Shown here: piece by piece, positions 44,011 to 52,730 of the stretch
Numbering within the stretch: the stretch's first letter is position 1
Layout of the letters: every line of letters starts with the position of its first letter
Assembly: GCF_900110855.1 (NCBI RefSeq)
Contig: NZ_FOFA01000003.1
Location: forward strand, 434,001-498,000
Reading direction: 5' to 3'
DNA length: 64,000 nucleotides
DNA from: Microlunatus flavus
Lineage (GTDB): Bacteria > Actinomycetota > Actinomycetes > Propionibacteriales > Propionibacteriaceae
Made by a program: the position numbers and the translations under genes
The notes under the pieces: model-generated
Database searches by the model: none
What the model was told of the DNA's origin: nothing
The model's input: only the letters and a program-made list of their open reading frames with translations

Positions 44011-44559
44011 TCAGGCGGTGGCGCGGCGCCGGGCCCGGTACGCGGCCGCCTTCGCGCGGTCGCCGCAGCCCGCCATCTCGCACCAGCGGCGCCGGTGCCC
44101 TCGCGAGCGGTCGAGGAAAGGGTGCGTGCACGCGGGGTCGGCGCACCACTTGAGCACGGCGTCACCCGGCTCGGCGAGCGCCAGGCCGTCGCGGGCCACG
44201 GCAGCCAGCCCGGCGCGCCAGCCGCCCGATCGCGCGACGGAACGGTCGGGGCGGAGGGTGGCGACCGGCAGGGGCTGGTCGGCCGCGGCGTTGACGACGT
44301 CGAGCGCGGCCCCGGGCAGCGGCGCGCCAGGCTGGTCGAGCAGCGCCTCGACCACCGCGAACAGCGCCTCGCGCAGCGCGAGGGCCTCGGTCAGCGCGTC
44401 GGGCCCGGCCGTCGGCGCGGTGTCGAGCACGCCCGCCTCGACGAGCCAGCGGGCGACGTCCGCACCGTCGTGCAGGTGCTCCACCCGGGTGGTGCGCCGC
44501 TCGTTCAGCGTGCCCACGAGGTCGAGCGCGAGGTTGCCGCTCGCGAACAGGAACGTCAC
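44011..44559 (-). CDS. CGNR zinc-finger regulator (ABATE domain)
   Basis: A 182-residue protein with an N-terminal ABATE-type stress domain (FASGNLALDLVGTLNERR) and the C-terminal CGNR zinc finger KWCADPACTHPFLDRS...RRWCEMAGCGDRAKAAAYRARR. The CGNR motif is CGDR here. It probably binds DNA. The MFS gene starts 45 bp away in divergent orientation, so it likely regulates that exporter. Confidence 0.92.
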   Translation of the reverse strand: MTFLFASGNLALDLVGTLNERRTTRVEHLHDGADVARWLVEAGVLDTAPTAGPDALTEALALREALFAVVEALLDQPGAPLPGAALDVVNAAADQPLPVATLRPDRSVARSGGWRAGLAAVARDGLALAEPGDAVLKWCADPACTHPFLDRSRGHRRRWCEMAGCGDRAKAAAYRARRRATA

Positions 44560-44604
44560 GTCACCATCTTGACCGGTGATCGCACCCCGTGCAACGGTGG
44601 AACC

Positions 44605-45855
44605 ATGCCATCACCGGTCGAAGCGGTGACGCCACATCGCACGCGAACGGTCCTGCTGCGCTACGGGCTCGCCGCCGTCGCCGTGCGCATGGTCGATGCG
44701 GGCACCGGGGTCGGGCTCCTCCTCGTCGCCACCCAACGGCTCGGGGACCCCACGACCGCCGCCCGGACCGGCGGCCTGCTGGTGGCGCTGTTCACCCTGC
44801 CGCACCTGGCCGGGCCGCTGCTCGCCCGCCGGCTGGACCTCGCCCGCGACCCGCGGCGGCTGCTCGGGGAGGCGTACGCGCTCGTGGCCGTCCTGCTCGC
44901 CGCGGCGGCCTCCGTCCTCGGCCGGCTCCCGCTGCTGCTCGTCGCCGGCCTCGTGCTGCTCGCCGGGCTGGGCGGACCGCTCCTCACCGGCGGCCTGAGC
45001 AGCCGGCTCGCGGACCTGGTGCCCGACGACGAACGTTCGCAGCGACGGGCGCAGGGCCTCGACGCCACCACGTACGGCGTCGCCGCCACGGCCGGTCCGT
45101 CGCTGGTCGCCGCGCTCGCGGGGTGGTGGTCGGCGCCGGCCGCCGTGGTTTGCCTCGCCGGGCTCGGCGTGGTCGCGGCCCTGCTGGTGCAGACGCTGCC
45201 GCCCCGACCTCGACGGCCGCCCGGGGCGGTCCCGCGCGTGCGCGACGTGCTGCCCCTCGTGGTGCGCGACCCGCCGCTGCGCCGCGTGAACTACGCGACC
45301 ATGGTCACCGCGGCCGCGCAGGCCGGCCTGGCCGTGGTCGTCGTGCAGCTCGCCGCTCCGTACGCGGTGCGGCCCAGCACCGCCGCCGTCCTGCTCGCGG
45401 CCTCCGGCGCGGGGAACCTCGGCGCGGCGCTGCTGCTGAGCGTGGTGCCGCTGCGGGGCGACCCCGACCGGCTGACCACGCGCCACGTCGCGGTGCTGGC
45501 CGGGTGCTTCGGCCTGTGCGCCCTCGCGCCCGGCTTCGGCTGGGGCGTCGCCGCCTTCGCGCTGATGGGCGTGGCGACCGCGCCCTTCGTCACCGCGACT
45601 TTCGCCGCACGCACGGCGTACGCGCCGGCCACGGCACGCGGGCAGGTGTTCGTCACGCTGGCCGCGCTGAAGATCAGCGCGGCCTCGGGCGGGACGGCGC
45701 TGGCCGGCCTGCTGGTCGGGCTGGGGCCCCGGGCCCTGCTCGTCGGCGGCGGCGCGGCGGTGCTCCTCGCGGCGGTCTTGACGGTCCTCGACCGCCGCTG
45801 GTCGGGCGGTCGCCCGACCGACACCGACCGGGGCTCGCTCAGTGCGCCGGCTTGA
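44605..45855 (+). CDS. MFS transporter
   Basis: A 416-residue major facilitator with about 12 membrane segments: VDAGTGVGLLLVAT, LFTLPHLAGPLLARRLD and RAQGLDATTYGVAATAGPSLVAALAGW. It is of the drug/metabolite exporter type. ATG at 44605. Divergent from the CGNR gene, its probable regulator. Its last 17 bases overlap the convergent uspA gene. Confidence 0.87.
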   Translation: MPSPVEAVTPHRTRTVLLRYGLAAVAVRMVDAGTGVGLLLVATQRLGDPTTAARTGGLLVALFTLPHLAGPLLARRLDLARDPRRLLGEAYALVAVLLAAAASVLGRLPLLLVAGLVLLAGLGGPLLTGGLSSRLADLVPDDERSQRRAQGLDATTYGVAATAGPSLVAALAGWWSAPAAVVCLAGLGVVAALLVQTLPPRPRRPPGAVPRVRDVLPLVVRDPPLRRVNYATMVTAAAQAGLAVVVVQLAAPYAVRPSTAAVLLAASGAGNLGAALLLSVVPLRGDPDRLTTRHVAVLAGCFGLCALAPGFGWGVAAFALMGVATAPFVTATFAARTAYAPATARGQVFVTLAALKISAASGGTALAGLLVGLGPRALLVGGGAAVLLAAVLTVLDRRWSGGRPTDTDRGSLSAPA

Positions 45856-46234
45856 CCCCGACGACCGGGCAGTCGGCCCCGAGCATGACGGCCTGCGCGG
45901 TGCTGCCGGTGATGAGCTTGCCGACCGGCGAGCGGCGCCGCACGCCGATCACGATGAGGTCGGCGTCGTTCTCGCTCGCCGCGGTGAGCAGGCTGTCGGC
46001 GGCGTTCACCCCGTCGGTCGGACGCAGCATGGTGTGCGCCAGCCCGGACGCGCCCAGCTGGGCGTCCAGGGCGTCGATGTCGGCGGCGCTCGCGAACTGC
46101 GGGTCGGCGTAGTTGCCGTCCTTGCCGGTGTTGAGCACGAAGAGCGCCGCTCCGTGGTGCTGCGCCTCCGCGATGGCCCAGTCGACCGCCGCGAGGCCTT
46201 CGGGCGTAGGGATGTAGCCCACGAGGATGTTCAT
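45839..46234 (-). CDS. Universal stress protein UspA family
   Basis: A 131-residue single-domain Usp: MNILVGYIPTPEGLAAVDWAI and the ATP-binding loop VIGVRRRSPVGKLITGSTAQAV, matching G-x2-G-x9-G-S/T. It likely binds ATP. The fold is common in actinobacterial stress responses. Converges with the MFS gene, with a 17-bp overlap of coding ends. Confidence 0.9.
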   Translation of the reverse strand: MNILVGYIPTPEGLAAVDWAIAEAQHHGAALFVLNTGKDGNYADPQFASAADIDALDAQLGASGLAHTMLRPTDGVNAADSLLTAASENDADLIVIGVRRRSPVGKLITGSTAQAVMLGADCPVVGVKPAH

Positions 46235-46297
46235 GGGGTCATCGTAGGGATGCGGAGCGCCCGCGTCGCCCCGGCCGCGCCAGGCGCCGGGCGGGCG

Positions 46298-47056
46298 TCA
46301 GCCCAGCGTCGCCGGCACGCCGAGGAGGCGGTCGACCGTGGTGAAGGTGTAGCCCTCGTCGCGCAGCCGGTCGACGAGGGGAGCGACGGCGGCCACGGTC
46401 TGGCTGCGGTCCCCACCGGTCGCGTCACGACCGTCGTGCATGATCAGGATGGTCCCGGGCCGGACCCGGCGGGCCGCCTCGGCCGCGATGCTGCGGGCGG
46501 GCGGCTGGAACACCTCGAGCTGGTGGCAGAAGGTTCCCGACACGACCTGCAGCCCGGCGCGCTCGACGGTGCGCAGCACCCAGGGCCAGTGGCAGAGCCA
46601 CGGCGGGCGGTAGAGCGCGGGGACCACGCCGGAGATGCGGTGCAGCACCTCCTGGGCGCGGGCCACCTCGGCCTGCTGAGCGGGCTGGTGCAGATAGCTG
46701 GTGAACGCGTGGTTGAGGCTGTGGTTGCCCAGCACGTGCCCCTCGTCGACGACGCGGCGGGTCGCCGACGGGAAGCGCTCGGCGCAGCGACCGACCTGGA
46801 AGAACGTGGCGCGGACGTCCTTCGCGGCCAGGACGTCGAGCAGGCGTCCGGTCCAGGGCTCGTTGGGCCCGTCGTCGAAGGTCAGCGCGACGACCTTGTC
46901 GTGGACGGCGGGGCGGTGCGACGACGCCTCGTCGGGCGTGGGGGCGCGGTAGGGGAAGGGGCCCCACAGCTGCGTGCGCGAGCCGAAGCCCGCCCACCAG
47001 GCCAGGCCGACCGCTGCGCTGAGACCGAGCACCGAACCGCCGGCCGCCGCACCCAT
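46298..47056 (-). CDS. Polysaccharide deacetylase (NodB homology), membrane-anchored
   Basis: A 252-residue carbohydrate esterase family 4 protein. An N-terminal hydrophobic segment (GSVLGLSAAVGLAWWAGFG) anchors or exports it. The NodB domain has the catalytic/metal motifs LTFDDGPNEPW and NHSLNH, then RPPWLCHWPWVL and ILIMHDGRD. It probably removes N-acetyl groups from peptidoglycan or another cell-surface polysaccharide. ATG at 47056; a TCAGG direct-repeat motif is 44-67 bp upstream. Confidence 0.9.
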   Translation of the reverse strand: MGAAAGGSVLGLSAAVGLAWWAGFGSRTQLWGPFPYRAPTPDEASSHRPAVHDKVVALTFDDGPNEPWTGRLLDVLAAKDVRATFFQVGRCAERFPSATRRVVDEGHVLGNHSLNHAFTSYLHQPAQQAEVARAQEVLHRISGVVPALYRPPWLCHWPWVLRTVERAGLQVVSGTFCHQLEVFQPPARSIAAEAARRVRPGTILIMHDGRDATGGDRSQTVAAVAPLVDRLRDEGYTFTTVDRLLGVPATLG

Positions 47057-47099
47057 CGGGCCACTGTAGGGGCGCCCAGGGTCCGCCCTGGGACCGGTG

Positions 47100-47123
47100 C
47101 CTCAGGGTCCTGTCAGGGGCCTG
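47100..47123 (+). promoter_or_regulatory. TCAGG direct-repeat motif, copy 2
   Basis: CTCAGG and GTCAGG are 11 bp apart, followed by GGCCTG; together with the next bases an inverted CCTCAGG/CCTGAGG is also formed (47100-47126). Matches the motif at 37092 in 20 of 24 positions. It lies between the deacetylase gene and the RND transporter gene and could control either. Confidence 0.5.
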
Positions 47124-47241
47124 AGGGCGGGTTGTGCCGGAGGCGTCAGCCCGAAAGGCTACCTACGATGGTCGCCGTGCTGGGGGCCCTCGGAGCTGTT
47201 CCCACCTCAGCGCCTGAGCCGTACCGAAGGAGCCCCACCCC

Positions 47242-50200
47242 GTGTCTCGCCTGACCCGACTGAGCCTGGTCAACCGGCTCGTCGTGGCCCTGCTGTCGAT
47301 CGCCGTGGTGATCTTCGGCGTGGTCGCGATCACGACGCTCAAGCAGGAGCTGATCCCCTCCACGCAGGCCCCGCAGGCCTTCGTGACCGCGACCTACCCC
47401 GGTTCCTCGCCGCAGATCGTCGCCGACGAGGTCGCCGAGCCCATCGAGCAGGCCGTCAAGAGCGTCACCGGCGTCACGAAGGTGAGCTCGACGTCCACGA
47501 CGGGCTCCTCGAACATCTCGGTGGAGTGGGACTACGGCCAGGACGACGACAAGGTCGTCGCCGACATCAACAACGCGATCAACTCGGTCAAGCCGACGCT
47601 GCCCGACGAGGTCACCACGAACGTCCAGACCGGCAGCAGCGACGACATCCCCGTCCTGCAGCTCGCCGTCGCCTCCGACCTGCCGCTGACCAAGCTCGGG
47701 CCGTTGGTGGAGGACCGGGTCGTCAACAAGCTCGAGGCCGTCGACGGGGTCCGGACGGTGCAGGTCACCGGCGAGGACACGACGCGCGTCGAGGTCACCC
47801 TCAAGCAGTCCCAGCTCGACAAGTACGACCTCACCGCGGCCGGTGTGACCCAGACCGTGCAGAGCCAGCTCAGCGCGATCCCGGCGGGCACCAGCTACGA
47901 CGGCGACTCGGCGCTGTCGGTCGAGGTCGGCAGCGCCCCGGGCTCGGTCGACGCCGTCGCCGCGCTGCCCGTGGCCACGACCGACGACGGCGCCAAGCGC
48001 CTCGACCAGCTCGCCACCGTCAAGGTCTCCGCCATCGAGCGCACGTCGATCTCGCGCGCTGACGGCCGCCCCGCGCTGGGCCTGGTGGTCCTCAAGAGCT
48101 CCGACGCCGACTCGGTCGCGGTGTCGCACGCGGTGAACGACCTCACCCCCGGCCTCGCCCGCGACCTCGGCAACAACGCCTCCTTCACCACGGTCTTCGA
48201 CCAGTCGCCGCTGATCGAGGAGTCGTTGCACGACCTCGCGGTCGAGGGCGCGCTGGGCCTCGGCTTCGCGGTGCTGGTCATCCTGGTCTTCCTGCTGTCG
48301 GTGCGCTCGACGCTCATCACGGCGATCTCGATCCCGCTGTCGCTGCTGATCGCGATGGTCGGGCTGTGGGCCAGCGACTACTCGCTCAACCTCTTCACCC
48401 TGGCTGCGCTCACCGTGGCCGTCGGCCGGGTGGTCGACGACTCGATCGTCGTCATCGAGAACATCAAACGGCGGACCTCGTACGCCGCGAGACCCTCGAT
48501 GGACGACATCGTCGCGGCGGTGAAGGAGGTGGCCGGCGCGGTCACCGCCTCGACGCTGACCACCGTCGCGGTGTTCCTGCCGGTGGCCACCGTCTCCGGG
48601 GCGACGGGTGAGCTGTTCCGGCCGTTCGCCGTGACCGTGGCCATCGCGCTCGGGGCGTCGCTGTTCGTGGCGCTCACGATCGTGCCGCTGCTGGCGTACT
48701 GGTTCATGCGGGGCAAGAAGACCGCAGCCGGCGACCACGCGGCCGACCCGGGGGAGTCGGAGCAGGTCACGCGCCTGCAGCGCGGCTACCTGCCGGCGCT
48801 GCTGTTCTCGCTCAAGCACCCGGCGATCGTGCTCGGCATCGCCGTCACGGTCCTGGTCGGCACGGTCGCCTCGACCGCTCTGCTCAAGACCGACTTCCTC
48901 GGCTCGTTCGGCGACGACCGGGCCCTGCTCGTGACGCAGACGCTGCCGGCCGGGCTGCGGCTCGACGCCAGCGCGAAGCGGGCTGAGGCCGTCGAGACGG
49001 CGCTGGCCTCGAACGCCGACGTGAAGAACTACCAGGCGACGGTCGGCCAGCCCGGCTCGCCGAACGTGGTGCAGTACTACATCACCCTCACCGAGACCGC
49101 GGACGCCGACGCGGCGACCGCGAACCTGCGGAGCACGCTCGCCGAGACCCGCGACGGCGGGGACATCGTCGTGCAGCCGGGCAGCGCGGCGTACTCGAAC
49201 AACGACCTCACGGTCACCATCAGCGGCGACGACGAGAAGGCGCTGCGCACGTCCTCGGAGGAGCTGCTGACGCTGGTCAAGCAGGTCCCCTCGCTGACCG
49301 ATGTCACCTCGAACCTCGCCGAGCAGCGACCGCTGCTGCGCGTGAGCATCGACCGGCGCAAGGCCGCGGAGCTCGGCTTCACCCAGGCCGAGATCGGGTC
49401 GGCGGTCTCGACCGCCCTGCAGGGCGCCAAGGCCGGCACCATCACGCTCAACAGCGACACGACCGACGTCTACGTGCGCACGCACCGGCCCGACGCGAGC
49501 CCGAAGCAGATCGCGGCCCTGCAGCTGCCGGTCAGCCAGCTGCAGCAGCAGCAGGCCGTCGACAAGGCGACCGACGCGCTGGACAAGCGTTCCGACGAGC
49601 TCTCCGACGAGGGCGACGCGCTGTCGGACCGGTCGGACGCCCTGCAGGACCGGCAGAAGGACCTCGCCGACCGCCAGAAGGCGGCGGGGGAGGAGCAGCA
49701 GGACAAGGCGAACGCCAAGGCGCAGGACGGCAAGCGCGACCTGCTCGACTCCCGCGACGACGCGCGCTCGTCGGTGAGCAAGGCGAAGAAGGCGCTGAAG
49801 CAGGCGAAGGCGATCGACGTCGGCGAGCCGCCGGCGTACGTTCCTCCGGACCCCACGAACCCGGCGATCAGTGCGGCGTACCTCGCGGCGCTGCAGCAGT
49901 ACCAGGGCAAGGTCGCGGGCAAGCAGAGCGCGATCGCGCAGGCCGAGGCCGGGGTCAAGCAGGCCGAGGCCGGCGTCGACCAGCTGGACGAGCAGGTCAA
50001 GAGCACCAACGAGCAGCTCTCGGACTCGGCGAAGCAGCAGGCGCAGTCCGACGAGTTCAGCAACGAGGGCGACCAGCTGAGCAACGAGGGCGACACGCTC
50101 CAGGAGGAGCAGAAGAAGCTCACCGACGAGCAGAAGGACCTCGCCGAGGACCAGAAGGACATCCAGGACCTGAAGGCGCGGCCGATCACCGTCGGCGACA

Positions 50201-50964
50201 TCGCGGACGTCAAGACCGAGGACGCGCCGTCGACGGTGCGCCGCGAGGACGGCAAGCAGGCGGTCACGATCACGGGATCGCCGAGCGGCACCGACCTCGG
50301 CGCGGTGAACACGGCGTTGCAGGCCAAGGTGGCCGAGTTCTCGCCGCCGCCGGGCGTCGAGGTCGTGCAGGGCGGGGCGACCGAGGACCAGGCGAAGGCG
50401 TTCTCCCAGCTCGGCCTGGCGATGGGCCTGGCGATCGTGCTGGTCTTCATCATCATGGTGGCGACCTTCAAGAGCCTGGTGCAGCCGCTCATCCTGCTGG
50501 TGGCGATCCCCTTCGCGGCCACGGGGGCGCTGGCGGGCCTGCTCGTCACGGGTACGCCGCTGGGCGTGCCGGCCATGATCGGGCTGCTGATGCTCATCGG
50601 CATCGTGGTCACGAACGCCATCGTGCTGATCGACCTGATCAACACCTACCGGGAGCGCGGTGACACCCCGCTCCAGGCGATCATCGACGGGGCCCGGCTC
50701 CGCCTGCGGCCGATCATCATGACCGCGGCCGCGACGGTGTTCGCGCTGCTGCCGATGGGTCTGGGCATCACCGGGCAGGGCGGCGGGTTCATCGGCCGGC
50801 CGCTGGCCGTGGTCGTCATCGGCGGCCTGGTGTCGTCGACGCTGCTCACCCTGCTGCTGGTCCCGGTCCTGTACGGCCTCGTCGCCCGGGTTGCGGGCAA
50901 GAAGGCCCGCCAGCAGCTCGGCGGCGGGGGCGCCGCGCGGGCGCAGGAGGCGCCGGCCGGCTGA
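47242..50964 (+). CDS. RND efflux transporter with coiled-coil insert
   Basis: A 1240-residue RND permease, about 200 longer than AcrB-like proteins. TM1 is about 11-32. The proton-relay Asp pair is D399/D400 in VGRVVDDSIVVIENI, and TM10 has VVTNAIVLID, with Thr where AcrB has the relay Lys, as in SwrC/YerP-like Gram-positive members. Between residues about 762 and 978, within the second extracytoplasmic loop at the position of the docking subdomain, is a hydrophilic insert. It has heptad-like Gln/Asp/Lys/Glu repeats (DKRSDELSDEGDALSDRSDAL; EQKKLTDEQKDLAEDQKD) in two arms separated by a Pro-rich turn (GEPPAYVPPDPTNP). No adaptor or outer-membrane genes are nearby. GTG at 47242. Substrate unknown. 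Confidence 0.88.
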   Translation: MSRLTRLSLVNRLVVALLSIAVVIFGVVAITTLKQELIPSTQAPQAFVTATYPGSSPQIVADEVAEPIEQAVKSVTGVTKVSSTSTTGSSNISVEWDYGQDDDKVVADINNAINSVKPTLPDEVTTNVQTGSSDDIPVLQLAVASDLPLTKLGPLVEDRVVNKLEAVDGVRTVQVTGEDTTRVEVTLKQSQLDKYDLTAAGVTQTVQSQLSAIPAGTSYDGDSALSVEVGSAPGSVDAVAALPVATTDDGAKRLDQLATVKVSAIERTSISRADGRPALGLVVLKSSDADSVAVSHAVNDLTPGLARDLGNNASFTTVFDQSPLIEESLHDLAVEGALGLGFAVLVILVFLLSVRSTLITAISIPLSLLIAMVGLWASDYSLNLFTLAALTVAVGRVVDDSIVVIENIKRRTSYAARPSMDDIVAAVKEVAGAVTASTLTTVAVFLPVATVSGATGELFRPFAVTVAIALGASLFVALTIVPLLAYWFMRGKKTAAGDHAADPGESEQVTRLQRGYLPALLFSLKHPAIVLGIAVTVLVGTVASTALLKTDFLGSFGDDRALLVTQTLPAGLRLDASAKRAEAVETALASNADVKNYQATVGQPGSPNVVQYYITLTETADADAATANLRSTLAETRDGGDIVVQPGSAAYSNNDLTVTISGDDEKALRTSSEELLTLVKQVPSLTDVTSNLAEQRPLLRVSIDRRKAAELGFTQAEIGSAVSTALQGAKAGTITLNSDTTDVYVRTHRPDASPKQIAALQLPVSQLQQQQAVDKATDALDKRSDELSDEGDALSDRSDALQDRQKDLADRQKAAGEEQQDKANAKAQDGKRDLLDSRDDARSSVSKAKKALKQAKAIDVGEPPAYVPPDPTNPAISAAYLAALQQYQGKVAGKQSAIAQAEAGVKQAEAGVDQLDEQVKSTNEQLSDSAKQQAQSDEFSNEGDQLSNEGDTLQEEQKKLTDEQKDLAEDQKDIQDLKARPITVGDIADVKTEDAPSTVRREDGKQAVTITGSPSGTDLGAVNTALQAKVAEFSPPPGVEVVQGGATEDQAKAFSQLGLAMGLAIVLVFIIMVATFKSLVQPLILLVAIPFAATGALAGLLVTGTPLGVPAMIGLLMLIGIVVTNAIVLIDLINTYRERGDTPLQAIIDGARLRLRPIIMTAAATVFALLPMGLGITGQGGGFIGRPLAVVVIGGLVSSTLLTLLLVPVLYGLVARVAGKKARQQLGGGGAARAQEAPAG

Positions 50965-51010
50965 ATCACGGGTCGGGCCTTTTGTCGGAGTGGCGACGGA
51001 CCTCAGGCCG

Positions 51011-51030
51011 CTGTATCACCGGTGATACAG
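51011..51030. promoter_or_regulatory. Perfect 20-bp palindrome, toxin-antitoxin operator
   Basis: CTGTATCACCGGTGATACAG is a perfect palindrome ending 7 bp before the antitoxin GTG. Its right half overlaps TACAGT (51026-51031), a good -10 element that would place the transcript start at or next to the GTG, meaning a leaderless mRNA. Antitoxin binding would then block transcription. Confidence 0.75.
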
Positions 51031-51037
51031 TCAGTGC

Positions 51038-51274
51038 GTGGTCAGCGTGAGCGTGCGGGAGCTGCGGAACAACGGGGGAGCCGTCCTCGACCAGGTCGCC
51101 CGTGGCGAGTCGGTCGTCATCACCCGCGACGGCACGGAGGTGGCTGAGCTCCATCCTCTGCGTCGACGGGGCCGCACGGCGGCCGACCTGGTGGCGCGGC
51201 GGAGGACGCTGCCCGTCGTCGACGTCGACCGGCTGCGTCGCGACGTCGACGACGTGCTCGACCAGACGTTATGA
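51038..51274 (+). CDS. vapB: Phd/YefM-type antitoxin (VapB-like)
   Basis: A 78-residue antitoxin: VSVRELRNNGGAVLDQVARGESVVITRDGTEVAEL is the Phd/prevent-host-death fold that dimerises and binds DNA. The C-terminal tail (DLVARRRTLPVVDVDRLRRDVDDVLDQTL) would wrap the toxin. GTG at 51038. Its TGA overlaps the toxin ATG in ATGA. Confidence 0.9.
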   Translation: MVSVSVRELRNNGGAVLDQVARGESVVITRDGTEVAELHPLRRRGRTAADLVARRRTLPVVDVDRLRRDVDDVLDQTL

Positions 51275-51687
51275 CGACGCAGGGACTGCTGGACACCTCG
51301 ACCCTCATCCTCCTCGGCCAGCTGGATCCGGCCCTGCTCCCCGACGAGCCGCTGATCTGCACGATCACCCTCGCCGAGCTCTCCGTCGGGCCGCTGGTCG
51401 CTGGCGACGAGCGCGAGAGGGCCGCTCGGCAGGCTCATCTGCAGCAGGCCGAGAGCGACTTCGATCCGCTGGACTTCGACGCGTCAGCGGCGCGCGCGTT
51501 CGGTCGCGTCGCCGCCTCGCTGCGTGGTCGCGGCCGGAAGCCGGCAGCACGGGCGTTCGACACGCTGATCGCGGCGGTGGCGGCGTCGCGCGACCTGCCG
51601 GTCTACACCTGCAACCCCGGGGACTTCAGCGGCATCGACGGCCTCGACGTCCGGGAAGTGCCTCTCCAGGGCGCAGGAACCTTCTGA
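51271..51687 (+). CDS. vapC: PIN-domain toxin (VapC-like)
   Basis: A 138-residue PIN ribonuclease: acidic residues at LLDTSTLI (D8), TLAELSVG (Glu), AFDTLIAAV (Asp) and the end NPGDFSGIDGL fit the Mg-binding site of VapC toxins. Translationally coupled to the antitoxin. Probably cleaves tRNA or rRNA when freed; the target is unknown. Confidence 0.9.
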   Translation: MTTQGLLDTSTLILLGQLDPALLPDEPLICTITLAELSVGPLVAGDERERAARQAHLQQAESDFDPLDFDASAARAFGRVAASLRGRGRKPAARAFDTLIAAVAASRDLPVYTCNPGDFSGIDGLDVREVPLQGAGTF

Positions 51688-51821
51688 CTGGCTGTCCGAT
51701 AAGCGGCATTATGACATCTAGCGGTTGACCGGGCCCCTCTTCTTGCTGCCGGGCCTGCGTGCCAGCGTTCCACGATCGGCCAGCGGGAATACGCGTTCTA
51801 CCCGTGCTGGTTCCGTCGTGC

Positions 51822-52493
51822 GTGAGTGAAGCCGTGAAGGTCGACATCTGGTCCGACGTGCAGTGCCCCTGGTGCTACATCGGCAAGCGCAAGTTCGAGG
51901 CCGGGGTCGCGCAGTTCGGGGACGACGTCGAGGTCGAGTACCACTCGTTCGAGCTGGCCCCCGACACGCCGGTCGACTACGAGGGCAGCCCGCTGGAGTA
52001 CCTCAGCGAGCGCAAGGGCCTGCCGGTCGCCCAGGTGCACGAGATGCTGGATCGGGTCACCGGCATCGCCGCGTCCGTCGGGCTCGACTTCGACTACGGG
52101 CACGTCCACCAGACCAACACGGTCAAGGCGCACGAGCTGATCCACTTCGCGAAGAGCAAGGGCCGCCAGCTCGACATGAAGGAGCGCCTCCTCAAGGCGT
52201 ACTTCGTCGAGGGGCGCCACGTCGGGCACATCGCCGGCCTGGCCGACCTCGCTGCCGAGATCGGGCTCGACCGGGCGGAGGTGGTTGCCGCTCTCGAGGC
52301 CGAGACGTTCCTCGGCGACGTGAAGGCCGACGTCGCGCAAGCGGCCGCGTACGGCATCCGCGGCGTGCCGTTCTTCGTGATCGACGGCAAGTACGGGGTC
52401 TCCGGGGCACAGGAGCCCGGCACCTTCACCGAGGTGCTGCAGCAGGTGCGTGCCGAGCGCGAGCAGGCCTCTGCCGCCGGGCTGGCGAAGTGA
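51822..52493 (+). CDS. FrnE-like DsbA family oxidoreductase
   Basis: A 223-residue thioredoxin-fold protein of the FrnE/DsbA group, with the redox motif CPWC in DIWSDVQCPWCYIGKRKF, an inserted helical domain and the cis-Pro loop YGIRGVPFFVIDGKYGVSGAQ. No signal peptide, so it works in the cytosol, unlike classic DsbA. GTG at 51822 (VSEAVKV) was chosen; a GTG at 51834 is an alternative. Its TGA overlaps a small Cys-pair gene. Confidence 0.9.
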   Translation: MSEAVKVDIWSDVQCPWCYIGKRKFEAGVAQFGDDVEVEYHSFELAPDTPVDYEGSPLEYLSERKGLPVAQVHEMLDRVTGIAASVGLDFDYGHVHQTNTVKAHELIHFAKSKGRQLDMKERLLKAYFVEGRHVGHIAGLADLAAEIGLDRAEVVAALEAETFLGDVKADVAQAAAYGIRGVPFFVIDGKYGVSGAQEPGTFTEVLQQVRAEREQASAAGLAK

Positions 52494-52660
52494 CCACCGC
52501 CCCGCTGAGTCCGTTCGTGGTCGTCGGCGATCCGACGGCCGCCGCCTGTGAGGGCGACTTCTGCCTGGTTCCCGACGTCGACGACCGGGTCGGCCCTCCT
52601 GAGGACCAGGAGCAGGACGCCCCTGTCGAGGAGGCTCACGCTCCCGCCGTCGGGCCGTAA
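52490..52660 (+). CDS. Small Cys-pair protein coupled to FrnE-like gene
   Basis: A 56-residue protein starting at the GTG that overlaps the FrnE stop (GTGA), ending with TAA at 52660. It reads VVVGDPTAAACEGDFCLVPD, then an acidic Pro/Glu-rich tail. The two Cys five residues apart (CEGDFC) suggest a redox partner, substrate or metal-binding peptide for the upstream oxidoreductase. I know no named family; similar short proteins seem to occur in actinobacteria. Confidence 0.6.
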   Translation: MTTAPLSPFVVVGDPTAAACEGDFCLVPDVDDRVGPPEDQEQDAPVEEAHAPAVGP

Positions 52661-52730
52661 GCCCTCGGCTCGAGGTCCCGCCGTTGCGCGCCCACCCCGG
52701 CCGGCGCCGCCGAACGCATAGCGTGACGAC

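Noticed and set aside
47146-49485. Long frame antisense to the RND transporter
   Set aside because: No recognisable domain; composition reflects reading the RND codons backwards.
51688-51821. Less GC-rich stretch after vapC as a possible insertion-sequence or attachment remnant
   Set aside because: CCGATAAGCGGCATTATGAC stands out by composition, but no terminal repeats, transposase fragment or flanking duplication is visible.
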